NCBI GenBank assembly: GCA_032433765.1
Contig: JAVIAB010000051.1
Span: forward strand, 55,636,828-55,700,827
Direction of reading: 5' to 3'
Source of the DNA: Megaustenia siamemsis
Taxonomy: Eukaryota; Mollusca; Gastropoda; Stylommatophora; Ariophantidae
DNA length: 64,000 nt
Shown here: positions 47,612 to 59,499 of the stretch, piece after piece
Position numbering within the stretch: the first letter of the stretch is position 1
How the letters are laid out: the number at the start of each line of letters is the position of its first letter
The notes under the pieces: generated by a model
Told to the model about the DNA's origin: nothing
Seen by the model: only the letters and a program-made list of their open reading frames with translations
Database searches by the model: none
Program-made: the position numbers and the translations under genes

Positions 47612-47710
47612 AGTGATATAGCCGGTTGAGTGGGGAGAAATGAACCCGAAACACTTGGTGAGCAGGCAACTAGTCTATCCACTTCTGTAACCTCGATGGG
47701 CACATCAACA
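47612..47710 (-). mobile_element. tRNA-like SINE head, decayed
   Basis: The minus strand has GTGGATAGACTAGTTGCC (A-box-like) and TTTCGGGTTCATTTCTCCCC (B-box-like). Similar in layout to 33450-33550. Confidence 0.4.
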
Positions 47711-49320
47711 CTGATGAAGTGATAGTTTCCAGACAAGATTGGAGAGACATGAAAATGGACTCGTGTACAGACATTGATCACTGAAATTACTACTACATAG
47801 TTGTGACGTCAGAGTGCTCACCTCCCAACCACAAGGCTCGAAGTACATTTGAAGCAATCGATTTATTTTTGTTTCCGGTGAACTCTGACCTCAAGGTCGG
47901 TGAGATCAAGTATCTTGTCCGACTGGAGGATGACAACAAAAAGAAAGTATAGTCTCATCTACGAGTTGAGCAACAAGCATTAGCAGTTTGAACATCGAAA
48001 ATATTGGGTTTATAATATTTGATTTGCCACGGTCAAATTAATTTTTAAAAATAATTAATTAGATGCCTGTAACTTTTACAATAATTAACAAGTTGTAACC
48101 AACAACAGTAATTAATCTGGGCTCTAGTCGGTGCTACAGAGCTCGTGCAGCAATGTGTTGATATCTTTCTGTGTTTTCGGGAATAAGATCAAATTGATGA
48201 TGTCATTGTAATTGTCCATTAATGTTAATGACAAGACCTCAGTGTGCATAACCGGAGAGCTATTGAAACCATCAGTTTGCATATTTTGCCATTGGATTAA
48301 AAGAAAAGGTGATGGGCATCTTCGTGGCTACTACGAATGCAGAACTAGACCAGTTGCCGGTGATAATATTTGGACAGCCTTGCAACCAGTACCTGTCAGT
48401 TAAAGGCGCTTTGAGGCCTGCCAAGACTGCTCTGAGTGGCAAGTTATTTAGCCCCTTGGAGGATAAGGACGTTGGGAGCGGGAACTGTTAACTTAGTAGA
48501 ATAGACCAATTAATAAAGAACATTTGATCGGCGAAGGAGAAAGTAACATTGCAAACATTGTATGCAACTACATTAATGGTTTAAAAGGATTGTTATTTTT
48601 AAGGTCAAAACCGAAATATAGAAACTTTTGGAACGCTTCAGTCAAGTATTACTTCAATAATTTCGAGAGCTGTTATCGTGTAAGATTATTTCAAGAAACT
48701 ATTGGTAAAATGAGAGCAGCCATGTTGCCTGCTTTTTGTTTGCACATCCGTGCTCCAATACTATACTTGCCTTTACGTCGACTCTACGTTATTCGACTGC
48801 TGCCATTTTGTCGTCTATACCTCTTATGTTTCCGTAAAAAGGCTTTAATGTCGCGCCATTAAGTCTGTGACCTGCACTACCTTCAAGTCCAAGATAAGAA
48901 TCGACAGCACCACGAAATGCAACCGATCTCCAAAACGCCGTCAAAACAGACTAGACTGTGTCAACACACACTTCACCCGCTGCTTCCACATCGACAGCAG
49001 CAATAAACTGACAGCTTATCTCCCGGCCAGCTGTCGGCTGTGCTCGCGCGTTTGATATCTGTTTGACAACAACATCTCGCTTTATGCCTCCATTGTATTC
49101 AATCAATCATGACTTAGTGACCTTCATCACCGTTGTGCACGATCCCCGCTGAGCATACAAATACAACAATCAAAAATAAACTGTTTGACAATACTATTCA
49201 GTCTCTTCGTTAAAGTTTGGCTGAAATTTATATTCTAGGTCGACTGACATTTTCTTTATTTGATCTTTCATGGCAAATCACCTTACCTTCTCTTTCTAGC
49301 GTTACCGTTACGACTACTAA
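47711..49320. other. No feature recognised
   Basis: The longest repeat-poor stretch of the window. Short plus frames at 48212-48403 and 48524-48862 show no domain. If a host exon is hidden anywhere, this and 20.7 kb are the places to look. Confidence 0.45.
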
Positions 49321-49324
49321 AGGT

Positions 49325-49665
49325 ATCAATAGTCATCTTCGTCATCCGCCCTTCTTTGAAAGAACTTTAAGTGGGCGTTGATGGTTGTATTTTGGTTTTC
49401 ATTAAAACTGTGATATTTGCTCCTTTTGGCCCAATACATTCGACTTTGTCACGGCGCTTTTAATTACAGGAACATCTCCCTCTCGATCCTTACTCACTTG
49501 GCCAAACCAGAACGGTTATACTTTTTTTTTCCAGGGGCACTGAGAAGAGATGAAGTAAGATGTGGATAGTTCTGTTTCACCGATCCTAACGCAGACAACC
49601 AGCTATGAGTCGCTGACAGCTCTCAGCCCTGTGCTCACGAGCGCTTCCACAAGTCGCCATTGCCC
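49325..49665 (+). repeat. Rep-R, diverged copy
   Basis: TCGTCATCCGCCCTTC, AACTGTGATATTTGC, TTTTGGCCCAATACATTCGA, CTTGGCCAAACCAGAA and GGCACTGAGAAGAGATG in Rep-R order. Confidence 0.72.
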
Positions 49666-49858
49666 ATTCCTCAATGTTATTATCGGTCCATACTATCTAC
49701 CTCTATCAGCTTATTAAAAGGAAAAAGTAGCATTTACTCGACTCCTTCAAAAAGACTTCTATCTGTGGAAACGTATAAACGACTCAAGAGATATAAAAGT
49801 TGTTACATTAATCAAACAAAGTAAAGAAAGTGTGGTGAACCAATAGTATATCAAAGTA
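49666..49858. other. No feature recognised
   Basis: Short spacer. Confidence 0.5.
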
Positions 49859-49870
49859 TTTATCAATACA

Positions 49871-50426
49871 TCATCATCATCATCATCATCGAGTGCCTTC
49901 TCCGCAACGAAGGTTGGCTACAATGGATCGCCATTCTACTCTGTTTCTTGCTTTGATGGTGCAGGCTGTCACAGATTGACCTGTCCCATCTTTTGATGTT
50001 ACTCGTCCATGTTAGTCTTGGTCTGTCTCTGCCTCTTTTACCTTGTATTTGTCCTTCCAATATTACTTTTAGTAGGCTGTTGTGTCTTTTAACATGACCC
50101 AAAAATTTAATTTGTCTTGTCTTAATTGTATTTAGTAGTTCTCTTTTTATTTTCAGTTGTTTTAAAACTTTATCGTTTGTTATCTTTTGTTTCCAACCAA
50201 TTGTACCTATTCTTCTATAAATTCACATTTCATAGGCTTCAATTTTCTGTTCTGTTTTCTTGTCTAATGTCCATTTTTCTGCACCATACAGGAATATTGA
50301 GAAGATGTAAAATTTTGCCATCCTTAGTTTCAGCCCTGCTGATATTTGTTTTGTTGTTAGTATATTTTTCATGGCATTAAAATTACTTTTTGCCATACCT
50401 ATTCTTTTGTTTATTTCAGTTTTTTT
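49871..50426 (-). pseudogene. LINE-A 3' end with TSD
   Basis: 12-bp TSD TTTATCAATACA at 49859-49870 and 50427-50438. The minus strand encodes INKRIGMAKSNFNAMKNIL, GAEKWTLDKKTEQKIEAYEM, then (other frame) MGHVKRHNSLLKVILEGQI, GKRGRDRPRLTWTSNIKRWD and a (GAT)n tail. The clearest LINE-A C-terminus. Confidence 0.9.
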
Positions 50427-50529
50427 TTTATCAATACAATTAAATGGAAATAAAGTAAAAAGTTTGTACACGCTTTAGGGTAAAATTGCATTAGCACGAT
50501 CATTTTTTTTTCAATCACCAACGATACAT

Positions 50530-50685
50530 TTTATAGATAATGTGGTCAGCATAACGCTGGGCCGCCCTACTCTCCCAGACACATTTGATATGTACTTAAA
50601 AATGTGTGAATATAGGAGCTGTCGATCAGGATCGATCATCTTTTGTCTTTGATATTTCAGTTCACTGACCATGAAATTACCATCA
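50530..50685 (-). mobile_element. SINE1, old diverged copy
   Basis: TAATGTGGTCAGCATAACGC, CTACTCTCCCAGACAC, GAGCTGTCGATCAGGATCGA and CAGTTCACTGACC follow the SINE1 order with many substitutions. Confidence 0.7.
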
Positions 50686-50744
50686 ATCCATTTAAGCAAC
50701 CATAATATAACAAAAATATACGTTAAACTTACATACATATTTTT

Positions 50745-51545
50745 ACTCAAACGGTACATACAATAGTTGGCACATAATTATTTAACATATATATTGACAC
50801 ATACATTACTTGACATACATGACTAGATACATACATGATTTGAAACATACATGACTTGAAACATACATTACATAAAACATACATTACTTAAAACAGTCAT
50901 TACTTGAAACATATATTACATAACATATAAATTACTTGACAGACACATTCATTACTTGAAAGAAACATTACTTGGCACATGCATTAGTTAAAACATACGA
51001 TACTTGACGCATATATTACTTGAAACATACATTATTTAACATATAATTACTTGATACATACAGTACTTGGCATATACATTAACTAAAGTAAAGTACCCTG
51101 TCATACCAAGTGGCGTAGAGGGAATATGGTGTTAGTGAAGCACCATAATTTTTACAGACCTTCGGCACATGATTTTTGGGGTAATGTGGTTACTACTACG
51201 CTCGTGCCGCTTTACTTTCCCAGAAAAAATCAGGCACATACATTACTTGAAACATATATTACTTGAAAAATACATTACTTGACATATAAATTACGTGCAA
51301 CATCCACTACTTTACACATATATTACTTGACACGTACATTATTTGAACATACATTACATGACACACAAATTACTTTACACATACATTACTTGACACATAC
51401 ATTACTTAACACATGCATTACTTGAGACATACACTATTTGAAACATACATTACTTTACACATAATTGCGCGGTACATATATTACTTGATAGATGCAATAC
51501 TTCACACATACATTGCTTGTCACATACGTTCAACTTGGAATTAAA
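50745..51545. repeat. ~20-bp degenerate minisatellite (ACATACATTACTTGA)
   Basis: Irregular units around ACATACATTACTTGACACAT, with length varying between about 16 and 22 bp. Split by a SINE1 tail at 51085-51231. Confidence 0.9.
51085..51231 (-). mobile_element. SINE1, truncated (tail half)
   Basis: AAGTAAAGTACCCTGTCATA through TTTACTTTCCCAGAAAAAAT. The tRNA head is missing. The flanks are array units, so a TSD cannot be told from the array. Confidence 0.85.
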
Positions 51546-51618
51546 GTGTAGTATAGCGCTCATGCTTCGACCGAAGAGCAAAACGATTGGCAATAACTAC
51601 TAAATACTATAGTATCCA

Positions 51619-51622
<4 letters not shown>

Positions 51623-51667
<45 letters not shown>

Positions 51668-53133
51668 CAAGACTCAATCAGAATAGGATTCCAGACTCTC
51701 TCATGAAGTCAGCTGTCTGTTTAAGCGAATCGATTGCCCCATATAGTTTCTCTTCCAGGGAGGTGGGCGTGGACCACATTGCTCTTCTCAGGTCTGTGTA
51801 CTGGGAGCAATCCTGCAGAACATGTTTTGTAGTCATATTGTCCAGTGTACAGTGGCATAGGCTGGTTGTACCTATTTAGAATTTAGTGAACTTATGATTT
51901 CTCATTCTATTGTGGCCAGTGCGTAGGCGAAGTATGATGACTTGATCCCTCCTTGATGGTTGGTGGTATCCGTCATTCTCGTTATGCTTTAGGTGTTCTC
52001 GTTTACATTTTTCATGGAACTGACATTTGAGGATCGATTTGGCTTCATCATAACTGAGCGGATGGTTCTATTGTGGTTATCTCTTCCACCCCCCCCCCTC
52101 TTTAGCTAATTTGTCTGCGCGTTCGTTCCCGTGTAAATTACAGTGTGATGGTATCCACTGAATGACTACTCTCTGGAAGTTATTGCATAGTTGGTCCAGG
52201 GTTGTTCTCAAGTCATCTAGTTCATTGTTCTTGGGGCATTTTAGAGCTGATAGTACTGACAGTGCATCAATTAGAATCACCAATTTATTGTGCATGTTAT
52301 TTTTGTGTTGAGTAGCCAGTGTTGCAGCATCTCTGATGGCCTCAGTTTCTGCTTTAAAGTTGTTTGAGAATTTGTCAGTAGCTATTGACTTGGTGATCTC
52401 GTCCTGATTATTCAGCGTCAAGAACACACCTCCCCTCCATTTCTGGTGGCATTTGTAGCAGAGCCATCTGTGTATATGTGGGACCAAGAGTCCTGTGGGT
52501 AGGTATCGTGTATGTGTTTTTCTGCTGCGTGTTTTCTTTCTGTGTCTGATTGGGTGCCTTTTTTCATGATTCCTGTTATATTTTCCTTAAGTTCTGGTAT
52601 TTTATGTTTTCCATGAGGAGACATATAAGATGGGCCCAAGGATTTCGATATTGTTTGGGAAAGTACTGGGTCTCCATTAGTTAGTTCATTGGCAATTGCA
52701 GCGAAGTTGCTCCTCTTTAGTCGTACAATTCCGGAACCAGTTATTCTTTGGTGCATGGGGTGGCTAAGGAGCCTTCTATATTTCTCCGCTTGTTGCAATA
52801 CTTTAGTGACCCGTCTGTCATTTAAGGGCTGTAAACCTGTTACTGTTTCTAGAGTCTTGATAGGTGTAGATTTCGTAGCACCAGTGATGGTACGGGCAGC
52901 TTGGTTCTGTGTTCTGTTAATTTTGCTAAGGTGTGATTTGGAAGTCATAGCCCAGGCTGTGACTCCATACTCTAGAACTGGTCTGACTCTTACTACGTAT
53001 AGTCTTTTCAAAATCAAAATATTGCTGTCTGCCCCCCAGTCCGTTCCTGCCAATTTCTTCATAATATTTGTTCGTTTTCGGGCTATTTTTCCTTGCTCTG
53101 TCTATCTGACTTTTCCAAGTCATTCTGCGATTC
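51623..53133 (-). mobile_element. I-type LINE, 5' truncated, (GA)n tail, TSD
   Basis: ATCCAGTTT at 51614-51622 and 53134-53142 fits a 9-bp TSD. The 3' end (plus-strand left) is a ~39-bp CT run, i.e. a (GA)n tail on the element strand. The start lies just before the connection domain, so the RT catalytic core is absent. Confidence 0.82.
51675..53133 (-). pseudogene. LINE connection, RNase H and C-terminal region
   Basis: The minus strand encodes MTWKSQIDRARK, then after a frame change MKKLAGTDWGADSNIL, VRVRPVLEYGVTAWAM and TRTITGATKSTPIKTLETV-like connection sequence. RNase H shows IYTDGSATNATRNG, then a frame change near 52430, AETEAIRDAA, ILIDALSVLSAL and HCNLHGNERADKLAKEG; all four acidic positions survive. 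A C10 run at 52086-52096 breaks the frame again. The tail reads RLRTGHNRMRNHKFTKF, a stop, LCHCTLDNMTTKHVLQDC and LEEKLYGAIDSLKQTADFMR. At least three frame changes. Confidence 0.87.
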
Positions 53134-53161
53134 ATCCAGTTTTTTTATGTTGAATATCTAT

Positions 53162-53455
53162 TGCGCGACATTAAGGGTGATTCTACTGCAACAACAAAAG
53201 AAGAGAAGAAGAAGCTAGAAAACAAATGTCAAGAAACAGAAGTCAGGAAACAGAAGAAGTCGGGAAAAAGAGGAAGTCAAGAAACAGTTGTCAGGAAACA
53301 GAAAAAGCCAGGAAACAGAAAAAAAATCTTAAAAAAGAAGCTAGGAAAGGGAAGAATTCAAGAAAAAGAAGTCAGAAAATGATGAAGCCAAGAAACATCT
53401 GTCAAAAAAACAAAAACAAAAACAGAAGAACCAAGCCTGGATGAAATTTTTTAAT
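53162..53455. repeat. Purine-rich degenerate minisatellite
   Basis: Loose ~14/28-bp echoes of AAGAAACAGAAGTCAGGAAA. Lys/Gln/Arg-rich frames are low complexity. Confidence 0.75.
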
Positions 53456-53576
53456 GAGAAAAATTGATAGAAGTCGGCGCCTATCGACCTAAGTGGCAAC
53501 TGGAAACTGAATATACACAAAGTGATCAACGGCTGTTTTGGTTAGCTCGCGGTCTAACATTATGCTAGAGTACATA

Positions 53577-53706
53577 GGGCGATACGGACGTAATACCGAC
53601 CACATTACCCCATAAATCATGTGCTGAAGGTCTGTAAAATTTATGGTCACTTACACCATATTCCCTATACGTCACTTGGCGTGACAGGGGCACTTTACTT
53701 TTTTCT
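53577..53706 (+). mobile_element. SINE1, 5'-truncated tail
   Basis: GGGCGATACGGACGTAATAC to GACAGGGGCACTTTACTTTT; no tRNA head. Confidence 0.85.
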
Positions 53707-53809
53707 TTACAATGGCGAGGGTAGAAACGAACTATTCTAGCTCCGCCTTCTACTGACTTCTAAAGGTTCTGCATCATAGTCCACTTCATAGAGGCAAGGC
53801 ACTTCACAT

Positions 53810-54455
53810 TACCACAGTTGAAGCTGTCAGAGATTCATAGCTGATAATTTGTGCCAGAAGCGGTAAACCAAAACAATACAGATCATACTCCACCTCTTCG
53901 CGGTGCCTCTAGTAACAAACAGACTAACCAGTTTATTATGGGCAAGTGAGTAAGGCTCGAAGAAGGAAGATAACTCTCACAAATGTCGTGTTGAAGTTGT
54001 ATTGATCCGAATGGTGTTATTAAACAACACAACACATATATGCCCACCTAATGTTCTTTTCTTTTTATGCGTTCGCCCAGCTTTCACCTCTGGCGAAGTC
54101 AAAAGAGAGTAGGAACTGAATTTTGCGTGTTAATCCATTTTTCCCTGGCAGCCGTGTGCACAGGGGTCCCTCGGAGGTACTCATATTTTTTTCCGTCCAT
54201 GAGTAATTGACGTTTCAAGCCGGGCCTCGCTGCTGAGACCAGGGGTGGTTACCGCAGAGAGAAATCATAAATAAAAATCCCAACTGGTGCAGCTCGGATT
54301 TTAACCCACAACCTCTGTGTCTCGAGGTCGGTGTCTTGCCTCGAGACCAACCAGTCCCCAATGGTGGAATTAAACAACACAACACATCTATGCCTACCTA
54401 ATGTTCTTTAAGGACTGGTGACGAAAGGGAATATCCACCCCTTTAGTATCATCAG
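53810..54455 (-). repeat. Rep-R copy interrupted by another element
   Basis: GAAGCTGTCAGAGATTCATA, CTCCACCTCTTCGCGGTGCC and TCTAGTAACAAACAGACTAA match Rep-R. The end (AAGGACTGGTGACGAAAGGG, CATCAGGCGAATGCC) appears only after ~300 bp of foreign sequence. Confidence 0.72.
54063..54359 (-). mobile_element. tRNA-derived element (SINE4) inside Rep-R, long flanking repeat
   Basis: The minus strand starts GGGACTGGTTGGTCTCGAGG then CAAGAC (A-box-like), then TTGTGGGTTAAAATCCGAG (B-box-like) and a ~200-bp body. It is flanked by ~50-bp direct copies of AATGGTG..ATTAAACAACACAACACAT..ACCTAATGTTCTTT (54012-54062 and 54360-54411). This is far longer than a usual SINE TSD. Confidence 0.6.
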
Positions 54456-54488
54456 GCGAATGCCAGAAATAAGGAAGAAATCTGGTCC

Positions 54489-55700
54489 GTTTCGATGTTT
54501 AGCGAGCTTGTAAGTCAGAATGCAAAAGAAGAATGCCACATATACCTCCTTGGGCCGATTCTGCTCTGTGTCGCCAAGAAACTAGTGGGCCAAAAGATTT
54601 GCTCAACAGGGCCGGAACTTCTGATGATCAGGTTGCCTTATTCTATAGTTTCATACTTATTTGCTATTACTCAAGCTGATTATGTCCTTTCATGAAGACA
54701 TGAATGATAAAAACCACTTTGATGGGAGTTCATCAGAGAGTTTCAAAGTCAACAACGGAGTGAAACAGGGATGTGTCCTCGCCCCCACCCTTTTTGGTAT
54801 ATTTTTTGCTGCCCTCCTAAATTACGCCTTCGAAAACAGCTCAGGAGATATTTACATTCGCACAAGATCAGATAGCTTACTGTTCAACTTAGCACGACTA
54901 AGAGCGAAAATCAAAACAAATGTTGCCCTACTTAAAGAACTTTTATTTGCTGACGATGCAGCCCTAGCCGCTCATAGCGAAGCCACCCTACAATCGTTGT
55001 TCAACAACCTGGACAAAGCATGCGACCTTTTTTCACTGTCAATTAATGTTCAGAAAACAGTAATACTAAGTCAAAGCGACATCAAACCTCTATTAAGCAC
55101 TCTAAAAGATTGTCCACTAGAATCAGTTCAGAAATTTACATATCTTGGATCCACAATTACGCAAACCATTTCTCTTGATGATGAAATAAACAGTCGAATT
55201 TGTAAGGCAGCTACGACCTTCGGCAAACTCACAGAAAGGGCCAGGAACAACAAGAAACTAACACTGAAGACTAAACTCTTAATATATCAAACATGTGTGC
55301 TTAGCACACTATTACATGGATCTGAAACCTGGACAACATACTAAAACCAGGAAAAAAGACTAAATGTCTTCCACATGCGATGTCTGCGCAAAATAATGCA
55401 CATCAAATGGCAGGACAAAATAACCAACTTAACTGTCCTGCAACGTGCTGAGATCCCAACAATCATGTCGATGCTCAGATGTCGAAGACTAAAATGGCTG
55501 GGGCATGTCCAGCGAATGGAAGAAAAGCGCATTCCCAGGCAAATACTATATGGTGAACTAATACACGGAAAAAGACAAATCGGCAGACCTTAACTACAAT
55601 ATAGAGATATCTGTAAATCATCTCTGAAAGACTTCTCCATATGTGAAATGGCCGGTAACATCTGGCAAGTGATCGCACATCATGGAGAGCATGTATAAGG
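54489..55700 (+). pseudogene. LINE-D (endonuclease-RT type), RT and C-terminal
   Basis: A start region KEECHIYLLGPILLCVAKKL resembles the early RT motif (NYRGISLLCVAGK). Then an internal gap, motif B (KVNNGVKQGCVLAPTLFGIF, about 54745-54805), catalytic ELLFADDAALAAHSEATLQS (~54930-54990), KFTYLGSTITQTISLDDEIN, LLIYQTCVLSTLLHGSETWT and a stop at 55342. FHMRCLRKIMHIKWQDKI, RRLKWLGHVQRMEEKRIPRQ and GELIHGKRQIGRP follow in other frames. The RT motif-A segment is missing. It differs from LINE-A/B in sequence but has the same C-terminal logic. Confidence 0.85.
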
Positions 55701-55984
55701 AACGGTATAACATCATTTGAGACTGTGCTAAGAGAAAACGTAGAAGAGAAAAGACTCATAAAAAAGGATGGAAAACCTGTGGACCAGTGGGCTTGATTTG
55801 TTCATTATGTGACCGCGTGTGTTTCTCAAACATTGGTAGAATTAGCCACGAGAGAAGCTGTTCGACAAAAACATAACCTAAAAAAATACACAATAATATC
55901 CACTAGACCGTCTGACAAGACGAAAAGGGCCATATATATGCTACGACTCATGACTGAAGTAAAATTGTATATTAATCCGATCAC
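55701..55984. other. Unassigned
   Basis: Possibly LINE-D 3' sequence (TAGAAGAGAAAAGACTCATA); no motif. Confidence 0.4.
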
Positions 55985-56330
55985 TCCATTCTTACCCCCC
56001 TCCCACTCTCACACATTCTCTCTCACACTCGCACTCATCCTCTCAATCTCTCATACACACTCTCACTCTCGTTTAATTTACCTCACTCTCTCACACTCTC
56101 TCACTCTTTCTCCTTCTCTCTTTCCCTCATTCTCTCTCACACGCTCTCACTCTCTCTCTCACTTTCCCTCATTCTCTCTAACACACACTCTCTCTCTCTA
56201 TCTGACTCTCGCATTCTTTCCCCTCTCACTATCTCACACTCTCTATCACTCACCCCTCTCACTCTGTATCTCTAACTCTTTCTCTTACTCTCAGTCTTTC
56301 ACTCTCACTATTTCTCTCTTTCGCCAAAAC
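55985..56330. repeat. (CT/CACT)n pyrimidine-rich array
   Basis: CTCTCACTCTCACACTCTC-type low complexity. The 210-codon Ser/Leu/Thr/His-rich frame across it is an artefact. Confidence 0.93.
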
Positions 56331-56930
56331 TACTGTAATAACAAGCTTTCCTTAAATCATTATTATCCCATACATTGTAAATATTTTACACAATTACTTA
56401 GCAAAAGACATTTAAAAGATATAAAACACCGGCAAAGCTAATGTACATACAACCAAATAACAAAAATCGTAATAATTCAGCTTTGCTGGATAAGACCAGA
56501 CTAAACAAACCAACGTTTATTTATGATTAACACAGATACAAATAGTTGAAATGGAAAATACGCAAGTGAAGTATATAATCTTAAGAAGATACAGTAAACA
56601 TGGAAAATATATACAGTATAGAAGGATTATATACAGTATAGTGAGATTAATAAAGCTGATAGTCCAACGCACATTCGATTTGAAAAATGTAGCAATATAT
56701 AAAGTTATATAGTCGTGCAGGCTTCAGGCAGGGAGATACGATAAAGTAGACAATGTCTGCAGACAGGCAGAGAAGGAAACAGGATAAGATGGACATATAT
56801 TTACAGATGACATGAAAGACAAGAAAGAGAGAGAGAGAGATGTCTAGACTAACTGGTGTCAGTCATGGAAAACAAGACTCATTTATGTAGAGTATTTTAC
56901 AAACAGCAATAAGCACAGAAGGAGGGAGGG
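56331..56930. other. No feature recognised
   Basis: AT-rich, with an 18-bp doublet ATATACAGTATAGWRRGATTA at 56605-56650. A short GA run at 56825. Confidence 0.5.
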
Positions 56931-57210
56931 GGAGATAATAAGGTATAAAATTCTATAGACATTAGAGAATGCGAATGCAGAGACGGGGAGAAAGAGAGCA
57001 AGAGAATAAAGTACATTATTGTACATAAATTAGAGAATGCAGACGCAGAGATGGGGAGAAAGAGAACAAGAGAATAAAGTACATTATTGTACATAAATTA
57101 GAGAATGCAGACGCAGAGATGGGGAGAAAGAGAACAAGATAATAAAGTACATTATTGTACATAAATTAGAGAATGCAGACGCAGAGATGGGGAGAAAGAG
57201 AGAGAGAGAA

Positions 57211-57251
<41 letters not shown>

Positions 57252-57475
57252 ATAAGGTATACAATTCTACAGACATTAGAGAATGCGAAGGCAGAGACGG
57301 GGAGAGAGTGAGTGGGAGAATAAACTACATTATTCTACATACATTTGATAATGCAAACGAAGAGTGGGGGAGAAAGAGAGTGAGAAAACTAAAGAGAGAG
57401 AGAGAGAGAGAAAATGAAAGAGAAATAATAAGGTACACAATTCTACAGTCAGTAGAGAATGTGAACGCCGAGAAG

Positions 57476-57525
<50 letters not shown>

Positions 57526-57600
57526 GACAGAGGATCAGATATATAATTCTACAAACAGTAGAGAAAAAAAAAAAGAAGAGAGAGAGAGACTTACAGACAT
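56931..57600. repeat. 68-bp minisatellite with (GA)n runs
   Basis: GTACATTATTGTACATAAAT recurs at 57011, 57079 and 57147 (68 bp), linked by AGAGAATGCAGACGCAGAG and GGGGAGAAAGAGA. Rightward units are longer because the GA segment expanded (57190-57250, 57480-57522). GTACA/TGTAC inside each unit can pair. Confidence 0.92.
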
Positions 57601-57935
57601 CAATCATGAAATACACACAAGCTCAAAGTGATGTACACAGACTTATAGACAGACAAAGCTTTCAACACAACAGCTATCAAACTAATGAGTTGAAGAACAA
57701 TGAAAGTGAACAAGCTCCATTTCCGAATTCATCTCTAGCCTGGATTTGGATTTTAGACCGGCATTTCGTTCTCCTGTCTTTTCCCAATCCTCTTATTGTC
57801 CATTTATCCAGATTGTGTCGGATCGGATAAAAAGTTAAAACAAGGATAATAAAATTCCCATGTGAATCTCCAGTCCATGTTTTTGTAATCCATGTTTTCA
57901 TTACTAAAAAAGTAAATGTTACAAATAGAAGTAAC
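57601..57935. other. No feature recognised
   Basis: Nothing supportable. Confidence 0.5.
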
Positions 57936-58117
57936 TATCAGAGGCGTCGCTTCACAGAAGAATATAGCAAGGGCGTCACCCGTTGAAGATTATATTTAGA
58001 GTTGGTAACCTTCAGAAACCTTCAGAAGAGACTTTTACAGGCGTTGTTCGTAGACGAATTTATCAGAGACGTCGCTAAATAAAATAGTCATTGAAGAATT
58101 TGTCCCTAAGAGTAACT
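57936..58117. repeat. Degenerate GRCGTC-containing units (array fringe)
   Basis: AACTATCAGAGGCGTCGCTT, GGCGTCACCCG, AGGCGTTGTTCGTAGACGA and AGAGACGTCGCT echo 59755-59850 and the 63.6-63.9 kb fringe. Probably remnants of the large satellite's ancestor. Confidence 0.6.
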
Positions 58118-58674
58118 ATTAGGCACTCCAAGTGTAGAAGTAACTATTGGGTACTCTAAGGGTAGAAGTAACTATTGGGTACTCTAAGGGTAGAAGTAAC
58201 TATTGGGTACTCCAAGGGTAGAAGGTATTATTGGGTACTGTAAGGGTAGAAGCAACTATTTGGTACTCCAAGGGTAGAAGTAACTATTGGGTACTCCAAG
58301 GGTAGAAGTAACTATTGGGTACTCTAAGGGTAGAAGTAACTATTAGGTACTCCAAGGGTAGAAGTAACTATTGGGTACTCCAAGGGTAGAAGTAACTATT
58401 AGGTACTCCAAGGGTAGAAGTAACTATTTGGTACTCCAAGGGTAGAAGTAACTATTGGGTACTCCAAGGGTAGAAGTAACTATTGGGTACTCCAAGGGTA
58501 AAAGTAACTGTTTGGTACTCCAAGGGTAGAAGTAACTATTAGGTACTCCAAGGGTAGAAGTAACTATTGGGTACTCCAAGGGAAGAAGTAACTATTGGGT
58601 GCTCTAAGGGTAGACGTAACTATTTGGTACTACAAGGGTAGAAGTAACTATTGGGTACTCTAAGGGTAAAAGTT

Positions 58675-58924
58675 AGTAAAGTACCCCCGTCACGCCAAGT
58701 GGCGTATAGGGAAATATGGTGTTAGTGACCCTATATTTTACAGACCTTCAGCACAAGATTTTTGGGGTAAAGTGGTCAGTATTACGCCCGCGCTGCTTTA
58801 CTTTCCCAGAAAAAAATCCGGTACCCATTTAAGGCTGGGTGAGCCCGAAAGCCGTCGGTTGGATCGAACCCTACCCCTTGTCCGTGGTAGTCCAGTTCAC
58901 TAACCACTGAGCTATCGCGGCTCC
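58675..58924 (-). mobile_element. SINE1 inside the 28-bp array, copy 1
   Basis: Tail AGTAAAGTACCCCCGTCACG to head GAGCTATCGCGGCTCC; same junctions as the next copy. Confidence 0.92.
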
Positions 58925-59056
58925 CTACTCCAAGGGTAGAAGTAACTATTGGGTACTCTAAGGGTAGAAGTAACTATTGGGTGCTCTAATGGTAGACGTA
59001 ACTATTTGGTACTACAAGGGTAGAAGTAACTATTGGGTACTCTAAGGGTAAAAGTT

Positions 59057-59306
59057 AGTAAAGTACCCCCGTCACGCCAAGTGGCGTATAGGGAAATATG
59101 GTGTTAGTGACCCTATATTTTACAGACCTTCAGCACAAGATTTTTGGGGTAAAGTGGTCAGTATTACGACCGCGCTGCTTTACTTTCCCAGAAAAAAATC
59201 GGTACCCATTTAAGGCTGGGTGAACCCGGAAGCCGTCGGTTGGATCGAACCCTACCCCTTGTCCGTGGTAGTCCAGTTCACTAACCACTGAGCTATCGCG
59301 GCTCCC
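59057..59306 (-). mobile_element. SINE1 inside the 28-bp array, copy 2
   Basis: Same junctions as 58675-58924 but with its own changes (TATTACGACCG, one-base loss in AATCGGTACCC, GAACCCGGAAGCC). The duplication is therefore not brand new. Confidence 0.92.
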
Positions 59307-59499
59307 TACTCCAAGGGTAGAAGTAACTATTGGGTACTCTAAGGGTAGAAGTAACTATTGGGTACTCTAAGGGTAGAAGTAACTATTGGGTACTCTAAGG
59401 GTAGAAGTAACTATTGGGTACTCCAAGGGTAGAAGTAACTATTGGGTACTATAAGGGTAGAAGTAACTATTAGGTACTCCAAGGGTAGAAGTAACCACT

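Larger units (their letters stand above)
58118..59497. repeat. 28-bp minisatellite, ~31 units, with duplicated SINE
   Basis: The unit is AGAAGTAACTATTGGGTACT + CCAAGGGT (28 bp). It holds two SINE1 copies in identical phase, so the SINE is part of a 382-bp higher-order unit: TAGACGTAAC at 58611 and 58993, GTTAGTAAAG at 58672 and 59054. Confidence 0.95.

Noticed and set aside
48524..48862. 112-codon plus ORF as a host gene
   Set aside because: No motif I can name; flanks show no splice or start features strong enough. Left as unassigned.
55809..56441. 210-codon Ser/Leu/His-rich ORF
   Set aside because: Mostly a CT/CACT low-complexity tract with no domain.
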